In this document: one piece after another, positions 18,600 to 27,450 of the stretch
Layout: every line of letters begins with the position of its first letter
Position numbering within the stretch: the stretch's first letter is position 1
Assembly: GCA_035628595.1 (NCBI GenBank)
Contig: DASPJN010000037.1
Span: 1 to 64,000 of the forward strand
Direction: 5' to 3'
Length of the DNA stretch: 64,000 nt
From: Chryseosolibacter sp035628595
Lineage (GTDB): Bacteria; Bacteroidota; Bacteroidia; Cytophagales; Cyclobacteriaceae
Position numbers and translations under genes: made by a program
Notes under the pieces: generated by a model
Database searches by the model: none
What the model was told of the DNA's origin: nothing
What the model saw: the letters and a program-made list of their open reading frames with translations, nothing else

Positions 18600-18645
18600 T
18601 ATTTAGAAAAATTCTAAACAGACTTAACTAGAATAAGTCTAAATA
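18600..18645 (+). promoter_or_regulatory. Composite inverted-repeat operator upstream of the iron-type operon
   Basis: Three nested symmetries: TTTAGAA-AAA-TTCTAAA (18602-18618), AGACTTA-7-TAAGTCT (18620-18640), and the outer arms TATTTAGA (18600-18607) with TCTAAATA (18638-18645). The last arm ends 2 bases before the -7 element, so a bound repressor would block transcription. Given the genes downstream, a Fur- or DtxR/IdeR-type metal-dependent repressor is the likely binder (inference). Confidence 0.7.
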
Positions 18646-18647
18646 AA

Positions 18648-18655
18648 TATCTTTG
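18648..18655 (+). promoter_or_regulatory. -7 promoter element of the iron-type operon
   Basis: TATCTTTG matches TAnnTTTG and lies 22 bases before ATG 18678. The -33 position has TTA rather than TTG and falls inside the operator repeats. Confidence 0.7.
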
Positions 18656-18677
18656 CCGCAGTTAAACACATAACTCA

Positions 18678-19856
18678 ATGGCAAAAAACCTATACAACCC
18701 TAAATTATTACTCATTCTGGCCGTTTGTGGCCTTTCATCTTGCGACAACGATGACGAAACAAAAAATCTACGCTCTTCAGTTGATTATAACACTTTAAGT
18801 CTGACTACAGCCTACGCGGATCAATTCGAAGATGCAGATGGCAACTCTACTGTTAATGTATCTGATGGCACGAACAGGCTGAAGATGTTTCAAGCATTGA
18901 ACAGTTATGCCACGTCTTCGATTTCAGCGGATACGCATATTGACGAGGCTCATTTAATGAAAATGTTCACCAACACAGGCGAGCCATTTACAGATATTCC
19001 TTCAATGAACATAGTGGGCGCCGACCTGAATGCGACAGATGTACAGCTTGAAAATAGTGTTGCGTCATCCTTCGATGATAATGAAGCCCAAGCTGTCCGT
19101 TCAAAGTTTGCAACATGGTTTACAGACCTTGAGGAAGCGAGTCATGCGCTTGGATCATCTGCCGAATCTGGCGTGGCCGGAGAGTTGATGAACGGTGAAA
19201 GATCATACTTGGTCGACGAAGACGGAATTGAAGTCATTCAGGTCATTCAAAAGTCATTGATCGGCGCGCTTCAGCTTGATTACATTGGCAATGTACTTTT
19301 GGATGAAGGTCTCACTGCTGATAACTCCACGACTGTGAGCGATGAAAACTACACCCAACTCGAGCACAATTGGGATGTTGCTTATGGTCTGCTTACTTCA
19401 AACCCTATTTATCTTGAAGGTTCAACCGACGAACAACGCGGAACATCAGAGTTTGGCGCCGGTTCATATATATGGGAATACAACAAAGCACATTATGCTG
19501 ATTTCTTCCCGGCATTTTTGGAAGGGCGTGCTGCGATCGTAAACAATGATCGCGCAAAACTTCAGGAGAACGCTGACTTTATCCGGACAGAAATGGAAAA
19601 AACAATTGCAAATGCAGCACTCGGCTATTTAGGAAAGTGGAAAACCGGTGCTAACCATGGTGCACGTGCTCACGCGATCGGCGAAGGAATTGGATTCATC
19701 TATTCACTCCGCTTTGCAAAGATGCACAACGGCGATGCAGCATTTTCCGATGCAATCCTTGCAGACCTTCTTAGCGGCGATGGCTATTGGGATATTGATG
19801 AGGTGAAGGTTGCAAATGCAGAAGCTGCAATAAAAGAGAAATTTGATATTCTATAA
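18678..19856 (+). CDS. DUF4856 lipoprotein (iron-uptake operon)
   Basis: A 392-residue lipoprotein with lipobox LSSCDNDD (Cys near residue 23), so it is probably anchored in the outer membrane. The body matches DUF4856 as I know it from Bacteroidota: VDYNTLSLTTAYADQFE at the start, HIDEAHLMKMFTN, and the C-terminal TGANHGARAHAIGEGIGFIYSL. The family has a helical imelysin-like fold and is found with imelysins and TonB receptors, pointing to iron acquisition. It is the first gene of the operon behind the operator at 18600-18645. A strong hairpin follows it. Confidence 0.88.
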   Translation: MAKNLYNPKLLLILAVCGLSSCDNDDETKNLRSSVDYNTLSLTTAYADQFEDADGNSTVNVSDGTNRLKMFQALNSYATSSISADTHIDEAHLMKMFTNTGEPFTDIPSMNIVGADLNATDVQLENSVASSFDDNEAQAVRSKFATWFTDLEEASHALGSSAESGVAGELMNGERSYLVDEDGIEVIQVIQKSLIGALQLDYIGNVLLDEGLTADNSTTVSDENYTQLEHNWDVAYGLLTSNPIYLEGSTDEQRGTSEFGAGSYIWEYNKAHYADFFPAFLEGRAAIVNNDRAKLQENADFIRTEMEKTIANAALGYLGKWKTGANHGARAHAIGEGIGFIYSLRFAKMHNGDAAFSDAILADLLSGDGYWDIDEVKVANAEAAIKEKFDIL

Positions 19857-19876
19857 ATAATAAGATCTAATTCTTC

Positions 19877-19910
19877 GCTGATGGATTGCTGGCAGCAGCA
19901 ATCCATTAGC
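19877..19910 (+). other. Intra-operon 15-bp hairpin
   Basis: GCTGATGGATTGCTG (19877-19891) pairs with CAGCAATCCATTAGC (19896-19910) with one G-T wobble and a four-base loop. It lies in the 65 bases between the DUF4856 and imelysin genes and has no T tract. It could protect the upstream message from 3' decay or attenuate the downstream genes. Confidence 0.8.
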
Positions 19911-19921
19911 ATTTAAAAACT

Positions 19922-21049
19922 ATGAGATTTTTTAGTGCTTCATCCTTTTTTGTGATTCTATTGGTTTTTGCAGGATGCAATAAAAACGATCCTGAAGCCG
20001 GGCAAAACAATAACAAAGACCGCCAACCCATGTTGGTGAACTGGGTGGATAATATCGTCATCCCATCGTATGAAATATTTCAAACGAAACTCGGAATAAT
20101 GGCAACGTCCGCAGAAGAATTTGCCAGCGCCCCGTCAGAAGCTTTGCTGCAACAACTCCGGGAAGATTGGGTAAACGCGTACATTGAATATCAAAACGTT
20201 GAATTATTTGAATTTGGCCCTGCAGACAAGTACATTCTAAGAAATTATTTCAACATCTATCCTGCCGACGTTAGCGGGATAGAAGAAAATATCAGTGACC
20301 CTTCCGCTAATCTACAAGTACCCGATGCTTATCCGCGTCAGGGATTCCCGGCATTAGATTATCTTATCAACGGAGTGGGTAACAGTGATCTTGAAATTGT
20401 TGGTTTCTACACCGATGAAACCTCCGGGAGTGCCCGAATCAACTACCTTTCAACAGTTATTGCGCGGATGGAAGAACGGCTCGAAAACGTTATCTCTGAG
20501 TGGCCGTCATATCGGGAAACTTTCATCAGCAAAACTGGCCTCGACATCGGATCGTCAACAGGACTTGTCGTAAATGCATTTGTACTTGAGTATGAACGTT
20601 ATGTTCGGTCCGGGAAAATTGGTATCCCTGCCGGAGTTATGGTTGTAACTGGCGGCATTCCACAACCCGATAAAGTCGAGGCATTTTATAAAAAAGATAT
20701 TTCAAAAATCCTGGCATTAACAGCACACGGAGCTGCGCGCAGATTCTTCAATGGCGAAGCACGCGAAACCGGCGAAGACGGCCCGTCCTTTAAGTCTTAC
20801 CTCGATGCACTCGAGGCAAAGGACGAAACGTCCGGCGTTCTGCTTTCAACGATCATTAATAATCAGTTCGAGCTTATCGAAACAAAAATTGAAGTGCTCC
20901 CTGATAACTTTCACTCCGCTGTTCAAAATGAGAACGAAGCGATGGTTGAAGCTTATGATGCAATGCAGGCACTCGTACGCTATTTAAAAGTGGATATGAC
21001 CTCAGCGATGAGCGTAACAATAACTTACACAGATAACGACGGGGATTAA
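19922..21049 (+). CDS. Imelysin-family lipoprotein
   Basis: A 375-residue lipoprotein (lipobox VFAGCNKND, Cys19). The imelysin domain runs from about 40 to 350 with VNWVDNIVIPSYEIFQ, LREDWVNAYIEYQNVELFEFGP and RQGFPALDYLI. The last is the position of the classical imelysin GxHxxE signature, here Gly-Phe-Pro-Ala-Leu-Asp, so the His and Glu are replaced. Imelysins are iron-regulated envelope proteins. The stop codon abuts the ATG of the next gene with no gap, so translation is coupled. Confidence 0.92.
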   Translation: MRFFSASSFFVILLVFAGCNKNDPEAGQNNNKDRQPMLVNWVDNIVIPSYEIFQTKLGIMATSAEEFASAPSEALLQQLREDWVNAYIEYQNVELFEFGPADKYILRNYFNIYPADVSGIEENISDPSANLQVPDAYPRQGFPALDYLINGVGNSDLEIVGFYTDETSGSARINYLSTVIARMEERLENVISEWPSYRETFISKTGLDIGSSTGLVVNAFVLEYERYVRSGKIGIPAGVMVVTGGIPQPDKVEAFYKKDISKILALTAHGAARRFFNGEARETGEDGPSFKSYLDALEAKDETSGVLLSTIINNQFELIETKIEVLPDNFHSAVQNENEAMVEAYDAMQALVRYLKVDMTSAMSVTITYTDNDGD

Positions 21050-22393
21050 ATGAAAAACTATCTGCAAAAAACAACATCTCCTGCTCCGCTCGCTGTTTTT
21101 AGAGTGGCGTTCGGTTTATTGTTGTTTGCAGGTACTGTCCGGTTCTGGTTAAAAGGTTGGATTGAAGCCCTATACATTCAACCTAAGCATTTTTTTCCGT
21201 TCTACGGATTCGAATACGTTAAGCCTCTGGGTGAATTCACATATCTACTTTTCTTTATCTGCGCACTTTCTGCATTGATGGTTGCCTTTGGATTCAAATA
21301 CCGAATAGCAAGCATTCTTTTGTTCCTATCGTTCACTTATATCGAGCTGATTGACAAAAGCACGTACCTGAATCACTACTATTTCATTAGCATGGTGGCG
21401 CTGCTAATGATATTTGTTCCGGCTAACGCGACATTTTCGATCGACGCCTGGAGAAAAAACCTAAATGTCAGTGGAATTCCCAAGTGGTCAATTGATGCAA
21501 TCAAGCTTCTTATCTGCATGCTGTACTTCTTTGCAGGATTGGCAAAAATCAACAGTGACTGGCTGTTGCACGCACAACCGCTGCGAATCTGGCTTCCCGC
21601 AAACAATGATCTCCCGGTCATCGGACATTTTCTCAACGAAACATGGGTTGCTTATGCATTCAGCTGGGCGGGCTGCCTTTATGATCTTTCCATTCCATTC
21701 TTATTGCTATATGCGCGTACGCGGCGCATCGCCTACGTAGCAGTTATAACATTTCATCTCCTTACGTCGTTGCTTTTTCCAATTGGGATGTTTCCCTACA
21801 TCATGATTGTAACTGCATTGATATTTTTTTCGCCTGATTTTCATCAGGAAATTATTGACAGGATCAGCATACTTTTGGGCGCCAATTCGAAAATGCGCCC
21901 TGTCGTAACGTACCAATATCATCCACTTGCATCGAAGCTGATCCTCGCAGGTTTGGTTGTCTTCTTTGCTATACAGTTGGTGTTTCCTTTTCGACATCTT
22001 GCCTATCCCGGTGAATTGTTCTGGACCGAACAGGGATACAGATTTTCATGGCGTGTGATGCTTATCGAAAAAGCCGGCCATGCCGAATTTATTGTCCGCG
22101 ATAAAAATGGCAGGCAGGCCGTCGTGGATAATAAACAATTTTTGACAACACTACAAGAGAAAATGGTTTCCACCCAGCCGGATATGATCTTACAATACGC
22201 GCACATTTTGCGCAACCATTACGCAGCCCACGGGTTTAATGAACCCGAGGTTTATGTAGACTCTTACGTTACACTGAATGGTCGCCTGGGCAGGCCGTTG
22301 ATTGACCCGGCAGTGGATCTTGCCAAAACAAACGATTCCTTTTCTGATAAACCATGGATTGTACGATATCACGATGACATCAAAGGCTTATAG
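21050..22393 (+). CDS. HTTM-domain membrane protein
   Basis: A 447-residue protein with an HTTM domain (horizontally transferred transmembrane domain, related to vitamin K-dependent gamma-carboxylase): an N-terminal PAPLAVFRVAFGLLLF, IELIDKSTYLNHYYF and a central LYFFAGLAKINSDWL. About eight membrane helices fill residues 15-310, and a soluble C-terminal part of roughly 130 residues follows. The role in iron operons is unknown; a membrane redox or modification function is only a guess. It follows the imelysin gene without a gap and overlaps the TonB receptor gene by 20 bases. Confidence 0.9.
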   Translation: MKNYLQKTTSPAPLAVFRVAFGLLLFAGTVRFWLKGWIEALYIQPKHFFPFYGFEYVKPLGEFTYLLFFICALSALMVAFGFKYRIASILLFLSFTYIELIDKSTYLNHYYFISMVALLMIFVPANATFSIDAWRKNLNVSGIPKWSIDAIKLLICMLYFFAGLAKINSDWLLHAQPLRIWLPANNDLPVIGHFLNETWVAYAFSWAGCLYDLSIPFLLLYARTRRIAYVAVITFHLLTSLLFPIGMFPYIMIVTALIFFSPDFHQEIIDRISILLGANSKMRPVVTYQYHPLASKLILAGLVVFFAIQLVFPFRHLAYPGELFWTEQGYRFSWRVMLIEKAGHAEFIVRDKNGRQAVVDNKQFLTTLQEKMVSTQPDMILQYAHILRNHYAAHGFNEPEVYVDSYVTLNGRLGRPLIDPAVDLAKTNDSFSDKPWIVRYHDDIKGL

Positions 22394-24791
22394 TACGTTT
22401 GTCTTTCTGTTTATAACGTTTACTGCGTTGGGTCAATACCGCCTTTCTGGCGTTGTTCGTTCTCAAGAGGACAGCACGGCATTAAGAGTGTGTGTCGTTT
22501 ATCTGAACGACGGTACTTCTGCTACGACTGACAACCGGGGAAACTTTACTTTTAATGATGTGGCTAACGGCAGCTATACCGTTCACGTTACATCGGATGA
22601 TTTTAAGTATCATCAGCTTTCAGTAACCATAAAAGATAAAGATCAATTCGTAGCAATTGCACTTGAACAAAGAACCGAAACATTGGAGGAGGTGGTGGTC
22701 AGCGATGCGGGTACTGCATTCGGATTCGGGCGGATGCGGGCTGTTGAAAATGTCGGCATTTACGAAGCGAAAAAATCGGAAGTAATCATTCCGTCCCAAC
22801 TTGTAGCAAACCTCGCCACCAACAATGCGCGGCAGATCTACTCGCGGGTAGCGGGATTGAACATCTGGGAAAATGATGGTGCCGGATTGCAGCTGAGCAT
22901 TGGCGGGCGGGGCCTTGATCCAAACCGGACGGCAAATTTTAATGTGCGCCAAAATGGCTACGATATCAGCGCCGATGCGCTTGGCTATCCCGAAAGCTAC
23001 TACACGCCTCCGGTAGAAGGGATCGGCAGAATTCAAATTGTACGAGGCGCGGCCTCGCTTCAATACGGGACACAGTTCGGAGGTCTTATCAATTTCGAAA
23101 TGAAAAAACCTGTTGCTGATCGTAAGCTCGAGCTGACGTCAAGGCAAACGGTTGGCTCGTTTGGATTCTACAACGCATTTACGAGTGCGAGTGGTACAGT
23201 CGACAAAATCAGTTACTACACGTTTGCACAATACAAGCGAGGAGATGGATTCCGGCCGAATTCAAGATTCGATAATTTAAATCTATACGGGCATGTAGCC
23301 TACGCGTTAAATCAGGACACAAAGGTTGGAGTGGATGTAACGCACACAAGTTACCTCTCGCAACAACCCGGCGGACTTACAGATGAAATGTTTGCAGCAA
23401 ATCCCCGTCAGAGTAACCGGGAAAGAAACTGGTTTAAGATCAATTGGAATTTGATAGGAGTGCATTTTGATCACAAGTTTAACTCGATGAGCGAATTGAA
23501 CGTCAGAGTGTTCGGCTTATCAGCAAGTCGCTATTCGCTTGGCTTCAGGCCCAATCGTGTAGGAACGGTTGACGACAATAGCGAACGCGATCTTATCAAA
23601 GGCAAATTTGAAAACTGGGGAGTGGAAGCCCGTTTTCTCCAACGTTACCAGATTTATGAGCTGCCGTCCGTTCTCCTTGTAGGTTCACGCTATTACCATG
23701 GTTTTAATCACAGCCAGCAAGGGCCTGGGTCAGCTGGTAAAGACGCCAATTTCAGCTTTGTAAACCCGGAGGATTATATCACTTACGATTATCGCTTCCC
23801 GAACCGAAATACGTCGTTCTTTGTCGAGAATGCATTCTTCTTACATGATAAGTTTTCTGTTACACCTGGGGTGCGGTACGAATACATTAACACGACAGCA
23901 GCGGGATACTACGGCACACTATTCAGAGATCTTGCGGGAAATATTATCAGCAAAACCCGCACGGACGAAAACAGAAATAGCGCCAGGCAATTCGTTTTGT
24001 TTGGCCTCGGGCTTAGCTACAAACCTACATCACATCTGGACGTTTACACGAATGTTTCGCAGAACTACCGGTCTGTTACTTTTAACGATATGCGCATTCA
24101 AAACATGTCAGCTGTCATTGATCCGAATCTCCACGATGAAGAAGGTTACTCGATCGATCTGGGCGTGCGTAGTGAACAGACATCACTGGTGAATTTCGAC
24201 TTGAGTTTGTTTTATCTTGCATACAATTCCCGCATTGGAGAATATCAATTCGCGGACAAAGACAACCGGATTAAACGATTGCGAACCAACATCGGAAAAG
24301 CTGTGATGCGCGGCATCGAAGCGTATGGTGAAATTGATGCATTGGGTTACTTGTTGAAAAATCGCGAGAAATGGGCGCTGGAAATGTTCGGCAATGTTGC
24401 GCTCATCGATTCTGAATATCGTTCCGGTCGGCAGGAAGAAATCAAAGGAAATAAAGTAGAATTTGTACCTGAAGTCAACATCAAAACGGGTTTGCGAATG
24501 GGATATAAAGACCTGAAAGCTTCCTTTCAATATTCATACTTGTCGAGCCAATATACTGATGCAACAAATGCAGAAGAGGGCGGCGTATCTGCAATTGTCG
24601 GAAAGATTCCTGCATACAGCGTCATGGATTTCAGTGCATCATACCAATATAAATTGTTCCGCGTCGAGGCAACGATCAACAACATTGCCAACCAAATGTA
24701 TTTTACAAGAAGAGCAACCGGATACCCTGGCCCCGGAATATTGCCGTCCGATGGGCGCGGATATTTTCTGACATTACAAGTGAAACTTTAA
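22374..24791 (+). CDS. FecA-like TonB-dependent receptor
   Basis: An 805-residue outer-membrane receptor. Signal peptide (about 1-21), carboxypeptidase regulatory-like domain (about 22-105, LSGVVRSQEDSTALRVCVV), TonB-box-like EEVVVSDAG, plug (about 120-245, IGGRGLDPNRTANFNVRQNG and IQIVRGAASLQYGTQFGG), then barrel. The plug resembles ferric-dicitrate receptors of the FecA group, so the likely cargo is a ferric chelate. ATG 22374 is chosen because it starts the signal peptide; it overlaps the HTTM gene end by 20 bases, which suggests coupling. Confidence 0.92.
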   Translation: MTSKAYSTFVFLFITFTALGQYRLSGVVRSQEDSTALRVCVVYLNDGTSATTDNRGNFTFNDVANGSYTVHVTSDDFKYHQLSVTIKDKDQFVAIALEQRTETLEEVVVSDAGTAFGFGRMRAVENVGIYEAKKSEVIIPSQLVANLATNNARQIYSRVAGLNIWENDGAGLQLSIGGRGLDPNRTANFNVRQNGYDISADALGYPESYYTPPVEGIGRIQIVRGAASLQYGTQFGGLINFEMKKPVADRKLELTSRQTVGSFGFYNAFTSASGTVDKISYYTFAQYKRGDGFRPNSRFDNLNLYGHVAYALNQDTKVGVDVTHTSYLSQQPGGLTDEMFAANPRQSNRERNWFKINWNLIGVHFDHKFNSMSELNVRVFGLSASRYSLGFRPNRVGTVDDNSERDLIKGKFENWGVEARFLQRYQIYELPSVLLVGSRYYHGFNHSQQGPGSAGKDANFSFVNPEDYITYDYRFPNRNTSFFVENAFFLHDKFSVTPGVRYEYINTTAAGYYGTLFRDLAGNIISKTRTDENRNSARQFVLFGLGLSYKPTSHLDVYTNVSQNYRSVTFNDMRIQNMSAVIDPNLHDEEGYSIDLGVRSEQTSLVNFDLSLFYLAYNSRIGEYQFADKDNRIKRLRTNIGKAVMRGIEAYGEIDALGYLLKNREKWALEMFGNVALIDSEYRSGRQEEIKGNKVEFVPEVNIKTGLRMGYKDLKASFQYSYLSSQYTDATNAEEGGVSAIVGKIPAYSVMDFSASYQYKLFRVEATINNIANQMYFTRRATGYPGPGILPSDGRGYFLTLQVKL

Positions 24792-24804
24792 ACAACCATA
24801 ACAA

Positions 24805-25122
24805 ATGAACATGAAGAAAATACAGTTAATTCTTACAGCATTGATGTTAACCTTGATGATTTCCTGCGGTGAAAAAACAGATGTAGTTGAGTCTGGTGTG
24901 TACCAGGGAACTATTCACGAAGTTGAAGCGGATAAAAACGAAATCTATGTGAAGACCAATGATGATAAACTGCTTGAACTTTACTTTACTGAGTCTACAA
25001 CATTAACCCGCAATGATGAAACAGTTCCGTTCAGCGAACTTGCTGAGGGGAAAAAGGTTGAAGTTGAAGTAAAAAGAGAAGGTAATCGCCTCGATCCCAT
25101 TTCTGTAAAGATAGTTGAGTAA
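24805..25122 (+). CDS. Small lipoprotein of the iron-type operon
   Basis: A 105-residue lipoprotein (MISCGEKTD, Cys at about 22). The mature part is predicted all-beta, with alternating strands such as GVYQGTIHEVEADKNEIYV and KKVEVEVKREG, and looks like a small OB-like or barrel domain. I do not recognise a named family. It starts 13 bases after the TonB receptor and its stop is 1 base before the DUF2231 start, so it belongs to the operon. Confidence 0.75.
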   Translation: MNMKKIQLILTALMLTLMISCGEKTDVVESGVYQGTIHEVEADKNEIYVKTNDDKLLELYFTESTTLTRNDETVPFSELAEGKKVEVEVKREGNRLDPISVKIVE

Positions 25123-25123
25123 C

Positions 25124-25609
25124 ATGAGTGACTCTTTCTGGCGTACTGAAGTTTGGCATCCGCTTACGGTTCATTTTCCGATTGCGTTGCTCATCTTCAG
25201 TACGCTTGTATTTTTTGTTAGTTTGTTTTTCCAAGAAAGCCGGAAGATTCAATGGCAAAGGTTTTCGACTGTCGCCCTTATCGTTGGAACTGTGGGCGCC
25301 TGGCTTGCACTTTACACGGGGGATCTCGCGGACGGCGTAGTAGCAAGAAAAATTTGTGATCCATTGATTCTAAAAGATCACGAAATCGCCGCCCAGACGT
25401 CAACGTATCTTTTCACAGCTGCAAGTTTTCTCTCCATAATTATCTTCTACTCAGAATTCCTGAATACGTTCAAAAAAATTCTGGTTTCTATTCTGACCGT
25501 TCTTATGGTAGGTGGGTGTATTTATCTCGCACTTGCTTCTCACGCCGGAGCAACGCTTGTTTATGAACAAGGTGCCGGTGTCCGCGACCATGAGGTCGAT
25601 TGCAAATAA
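25124..25609 (+). CDS. DUF2231-like membrane protein
   Basis: A 161-residue protein with four membrane helices. The start, FWRTEVWHPLTVHFPIALLIF, is the DUF2231 hallmark, with two conserved His in the first helix; another His is in the ILKDHEIAAQTS loop and one near the end of the last helix (LASHAGATLVYEQGAG). The paired His suggest heme or metal binding in the membrane (inference). ATG 25124 is preferred over a TTG at 25115. It is the last gene of the iron-type operon. Confidence 0.85.
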   Translation: MSDSFWRTEVWHPLTVHFPIALLIFSTLVFFVSLFFQESRKIQWQRFSTVALIVGTVGAWLALYTGDLADGVVARKICDPLILKDHEIAAQTSTYLFTAASFLSIIIFYSEFLNTFKKILVSILTVLMVGGCIYLALASHAGATLVYEQGAGVRDHEVDCK

Positions 25610-25625
25610 TATCAACTTCTCTTAC

Positions 25626-25645
25626 TGCCGAAAGGCACGTTTTTA
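25626..25645 (+). terminator. Weak candidate terminator of the iron-type operon
   Basis: TGCC (25626-25629) pairs with GGCA (25634-25637) across a GAAA tetraloop, then a T run follows after two bases. The stem is only 4 bp but the loop is stabilising and the position, 17 bases after the last stop, is right. Confidence 0.45.
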
Positions 25646-25729
25646 ATATTCCTATCCGCATCTTCTTGTCCGAAGAAAACTAACGCTGCTCTCACGGTGA
25701 GGTGCAGCTGCAATATTAAACTAGAGATT

Positions 25730-26893
25730 ATGCTGGCCATGAATTATCGCGGGCCATTTCGAATCCGCGTTGACAGAAATAAACCCGATCCCGAAATCAT
25801 GCATCCTAATGATGCGATTGTCCGCGTTACGCGATCATGCATTTGCGGCTCTGATCTGCATTTGTATCATGGCCTGGTTCCTGATACGCGCGTCGGTATG
25901 ACATTCGGTCATGAGTTCACGGGTATCGTGGAGCAGGTTGGAGCAGGTGTACAAAAACTGAAAGTCGGCGATCACGTGCTTGTGCCTTTCAATATCGCCT
26001 GTGGAAGCTGTTCCTTCTGCAAACAGGAACTGTTTGGAAATTGCCACGAATCTAACCCTGAGGCTACTGCTGTTGGTGGCATTTTCGGTTACTCGCATAC
26101 CGCGGGCGGCTATGACGGAGGACAAGCTGAATTTGTGCGCGTCCCTTACGCCGACATCGGCCCAACGATCATTCCACCCGGAATGGATCTCGACAACGCT
26201 GTCCTGCTTACCGATGTGACGCCAACAGGCTACCAGGCAGCAGAAATGGGCGGCATTCAAAAGGGAGATACAGTTGTGGTCTTCGGCGCCGGGCCCATCG
26301 GACTGATGGCGGCACGTTGCGCCTGGTTGTTCGGGGCAGCCCGTGTCATCGTCGTCGATCAGCTCGACTATCGCCTGGAGTTTGCCAGGAAATTTGCGAA
26401 GTGCGAAGCTTACAATTTCATGTCAATGGAAGATCCCGTTCTGTTTTTAAAAAAGGCAACGGACAACTACGGCGCAGACGTATGTATCGACGCCGTGGGA
26501 TGTGAAGCTGCTGGCAACGCCCTTCAGACCATCACCGGTCGCAAGATGATGCTTCAGGCAGGATCGGCAACCGCATTGCAATGGGCAATTAATTCTGTCA
26601 AGAAAGGAGGTATTGTTTCAATCGTCGGTGTTTACGGACCCACATGGAACCTTGTGCCGATTGGTAATGTCGTAAACAAGGGAATAACAATCCGTGCAAA
26701 TCAAGCTTCAGTGAAACGGCTTTTGCCACGCTTGATTGAACATGTTATGTCGGGTGTACTCAACCCAAAAGAGCTCATTACGCACCGCGTTCCCCTGGAA
26801 GAAGTGGCGGAAGCATACCATATATTCTCCGCAAAAAGAGACAATTGTATTAAACCGATTTTGATACCAAACAGCGCCAGGCTGGCAGCCTAA
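25730..26893 (+). CDS. Zinc-dependent alcohol dehydrogenase (formaldehyde dehydrogenase-like)
   Basis: A 387-residue medium-chain dehydrogenase. Catalytic zinc ligands lie in RSCICGSDLH and TFGHEFTGIVEQVG; the structural zinc loop is ACGSCSFCKQELFGNCHE; the Rossmann motif is VVFGAGPIGLMAAR. The C-terminal region (KGGIVSIVGVYG) and the MLAMNYRGPF start are those of the glutathione-independent formaldehyde/threonine-type dehydrogenases common in soil bacteria. It oxidises an alcohol or aldehyde with NAD(P); the substrate is unknown. The frame can open at a GTG at 25697, but ATG 25730 fits homologous N-termini. The next gene begins 9 bases after the stop. Confidence 0.92.
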   Translation: MLAMNYRGPFRIRVDRNKPDPEIMHPNDAIVRVTRSCICGSDLHLYHGLVPDTRVGMTFGHEFTGIVEQVGAGVQKLKVGDHVLVPFNIACGSCSFCKQELFGNCHESNPEATAVGGIFGYSHTAGGYDGGQAEFVRVPYADIGPTIIPPGMDLDNAVLLTDVTPTGYQAAEMGGIQKGDTVVVFGAGPIGLMAARCAWLFGAARVIVVDQLDYRLEFARKFAKCEAYNFMSMEDPVLFLKKATDNYGADVCIDAVGCEAAGNALQTITGRKMMLQAGSATALQWAINSVKKGGIVSIVGVYGPTWNLVPIGNVVNKGITIRANQASVKRLLPRLIEHVMSGVLNPKELITHRVPLEEVAEAYHIFSAKRDNCIKPILIPNSARLAA

Positions 26894-26902
26894 AAAATTT
26901 GT

Positions 26903-27442
26903 ATGGAAACAATAATGAAACCGCCTGCTTCAGGCAGAAAAACCGAACAGGATTATAAAAACATTAAAGGGTGGGGCATAGACGCAAACCCAGATAATAA
27001 TCCAACGTACCCCATGAAAGATTGGAATGGGGCGGATTATGATCGTCTTGACTATGAGCGCGCATCACAGCAGCCTTTGAATGTTGAAGTATTACATTCG
27101 AATGAACGGCCGGGCATAACGCGGGTATTCGGCACCGTCACGCCGCCTTCGGGGTTGAGCGGAATCCTGCGGCGGTATGCTTTCAAATTTAGCGAGGGAA
27201 ACGCTGTGCATTGGATGACGCTGCTCATGGCAGATAGAGTAAACGTTGTTGAAGGCATTATTGACGATCTGAAACACGGCATTGTACCGAACATCTTTAA
27301 AGAAAGAGGCTGGGCCGCCGAATGGAAATATAATCGCAAAGGTGCAGTCAAAAGTATTGCAATGGGCGTAGCAATTACGTCCGCTATCGTTGCATGCATG
27401 ATTTATAATAACAGAAATAAGAAGATTATAAAGCCGACGTAG
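26903..27442 (+). CDS. Membrane-anchored hypothetical protein paired with the dehydrogenase
   Basis: A 179-residue protein. The N-terminal 60 residues are polar and Asp/Pro/Tyr-rich (KGWGIDANPDNNPTYPMK); the middle holds PSGLSGILRRYAFKFSEG and a conserved DRVNVVEGIIDDL; one membrane helix lies near the C-terminus (about 148-168) with a basic end. I know similar proteins encoded next to zinc alcohol dehydrogenases in several phyla, without a function. It is 9 bases downstream of the dehydrogenase, hence the same operon. Confidence 0.75.
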   Translation: METIMKPPASGRKTEQDYKNIKGWGIDANPDNNPTYPMKDWNGADYDRLDYERASQQPLNVEVLHSNERPGITRVFGTVTPPSGLSGILRRYAFKFSEGNAVHWMTLLMADRVNVVEGIIDDLKHGIVPNIFKERGWAAEWKYNRKGAVKSIAMGVAITSAIVACMIYNNRNKKIIKPT

Positions 27443-27450
27443 GATTGGAA

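Noticed and set aside
22302..22373. Longer N-terminus of the FecA-like receptor
   Set aside because: The added 24 codons lie in the coding part of the HTTM gene and would put sequence before the signal peptide.
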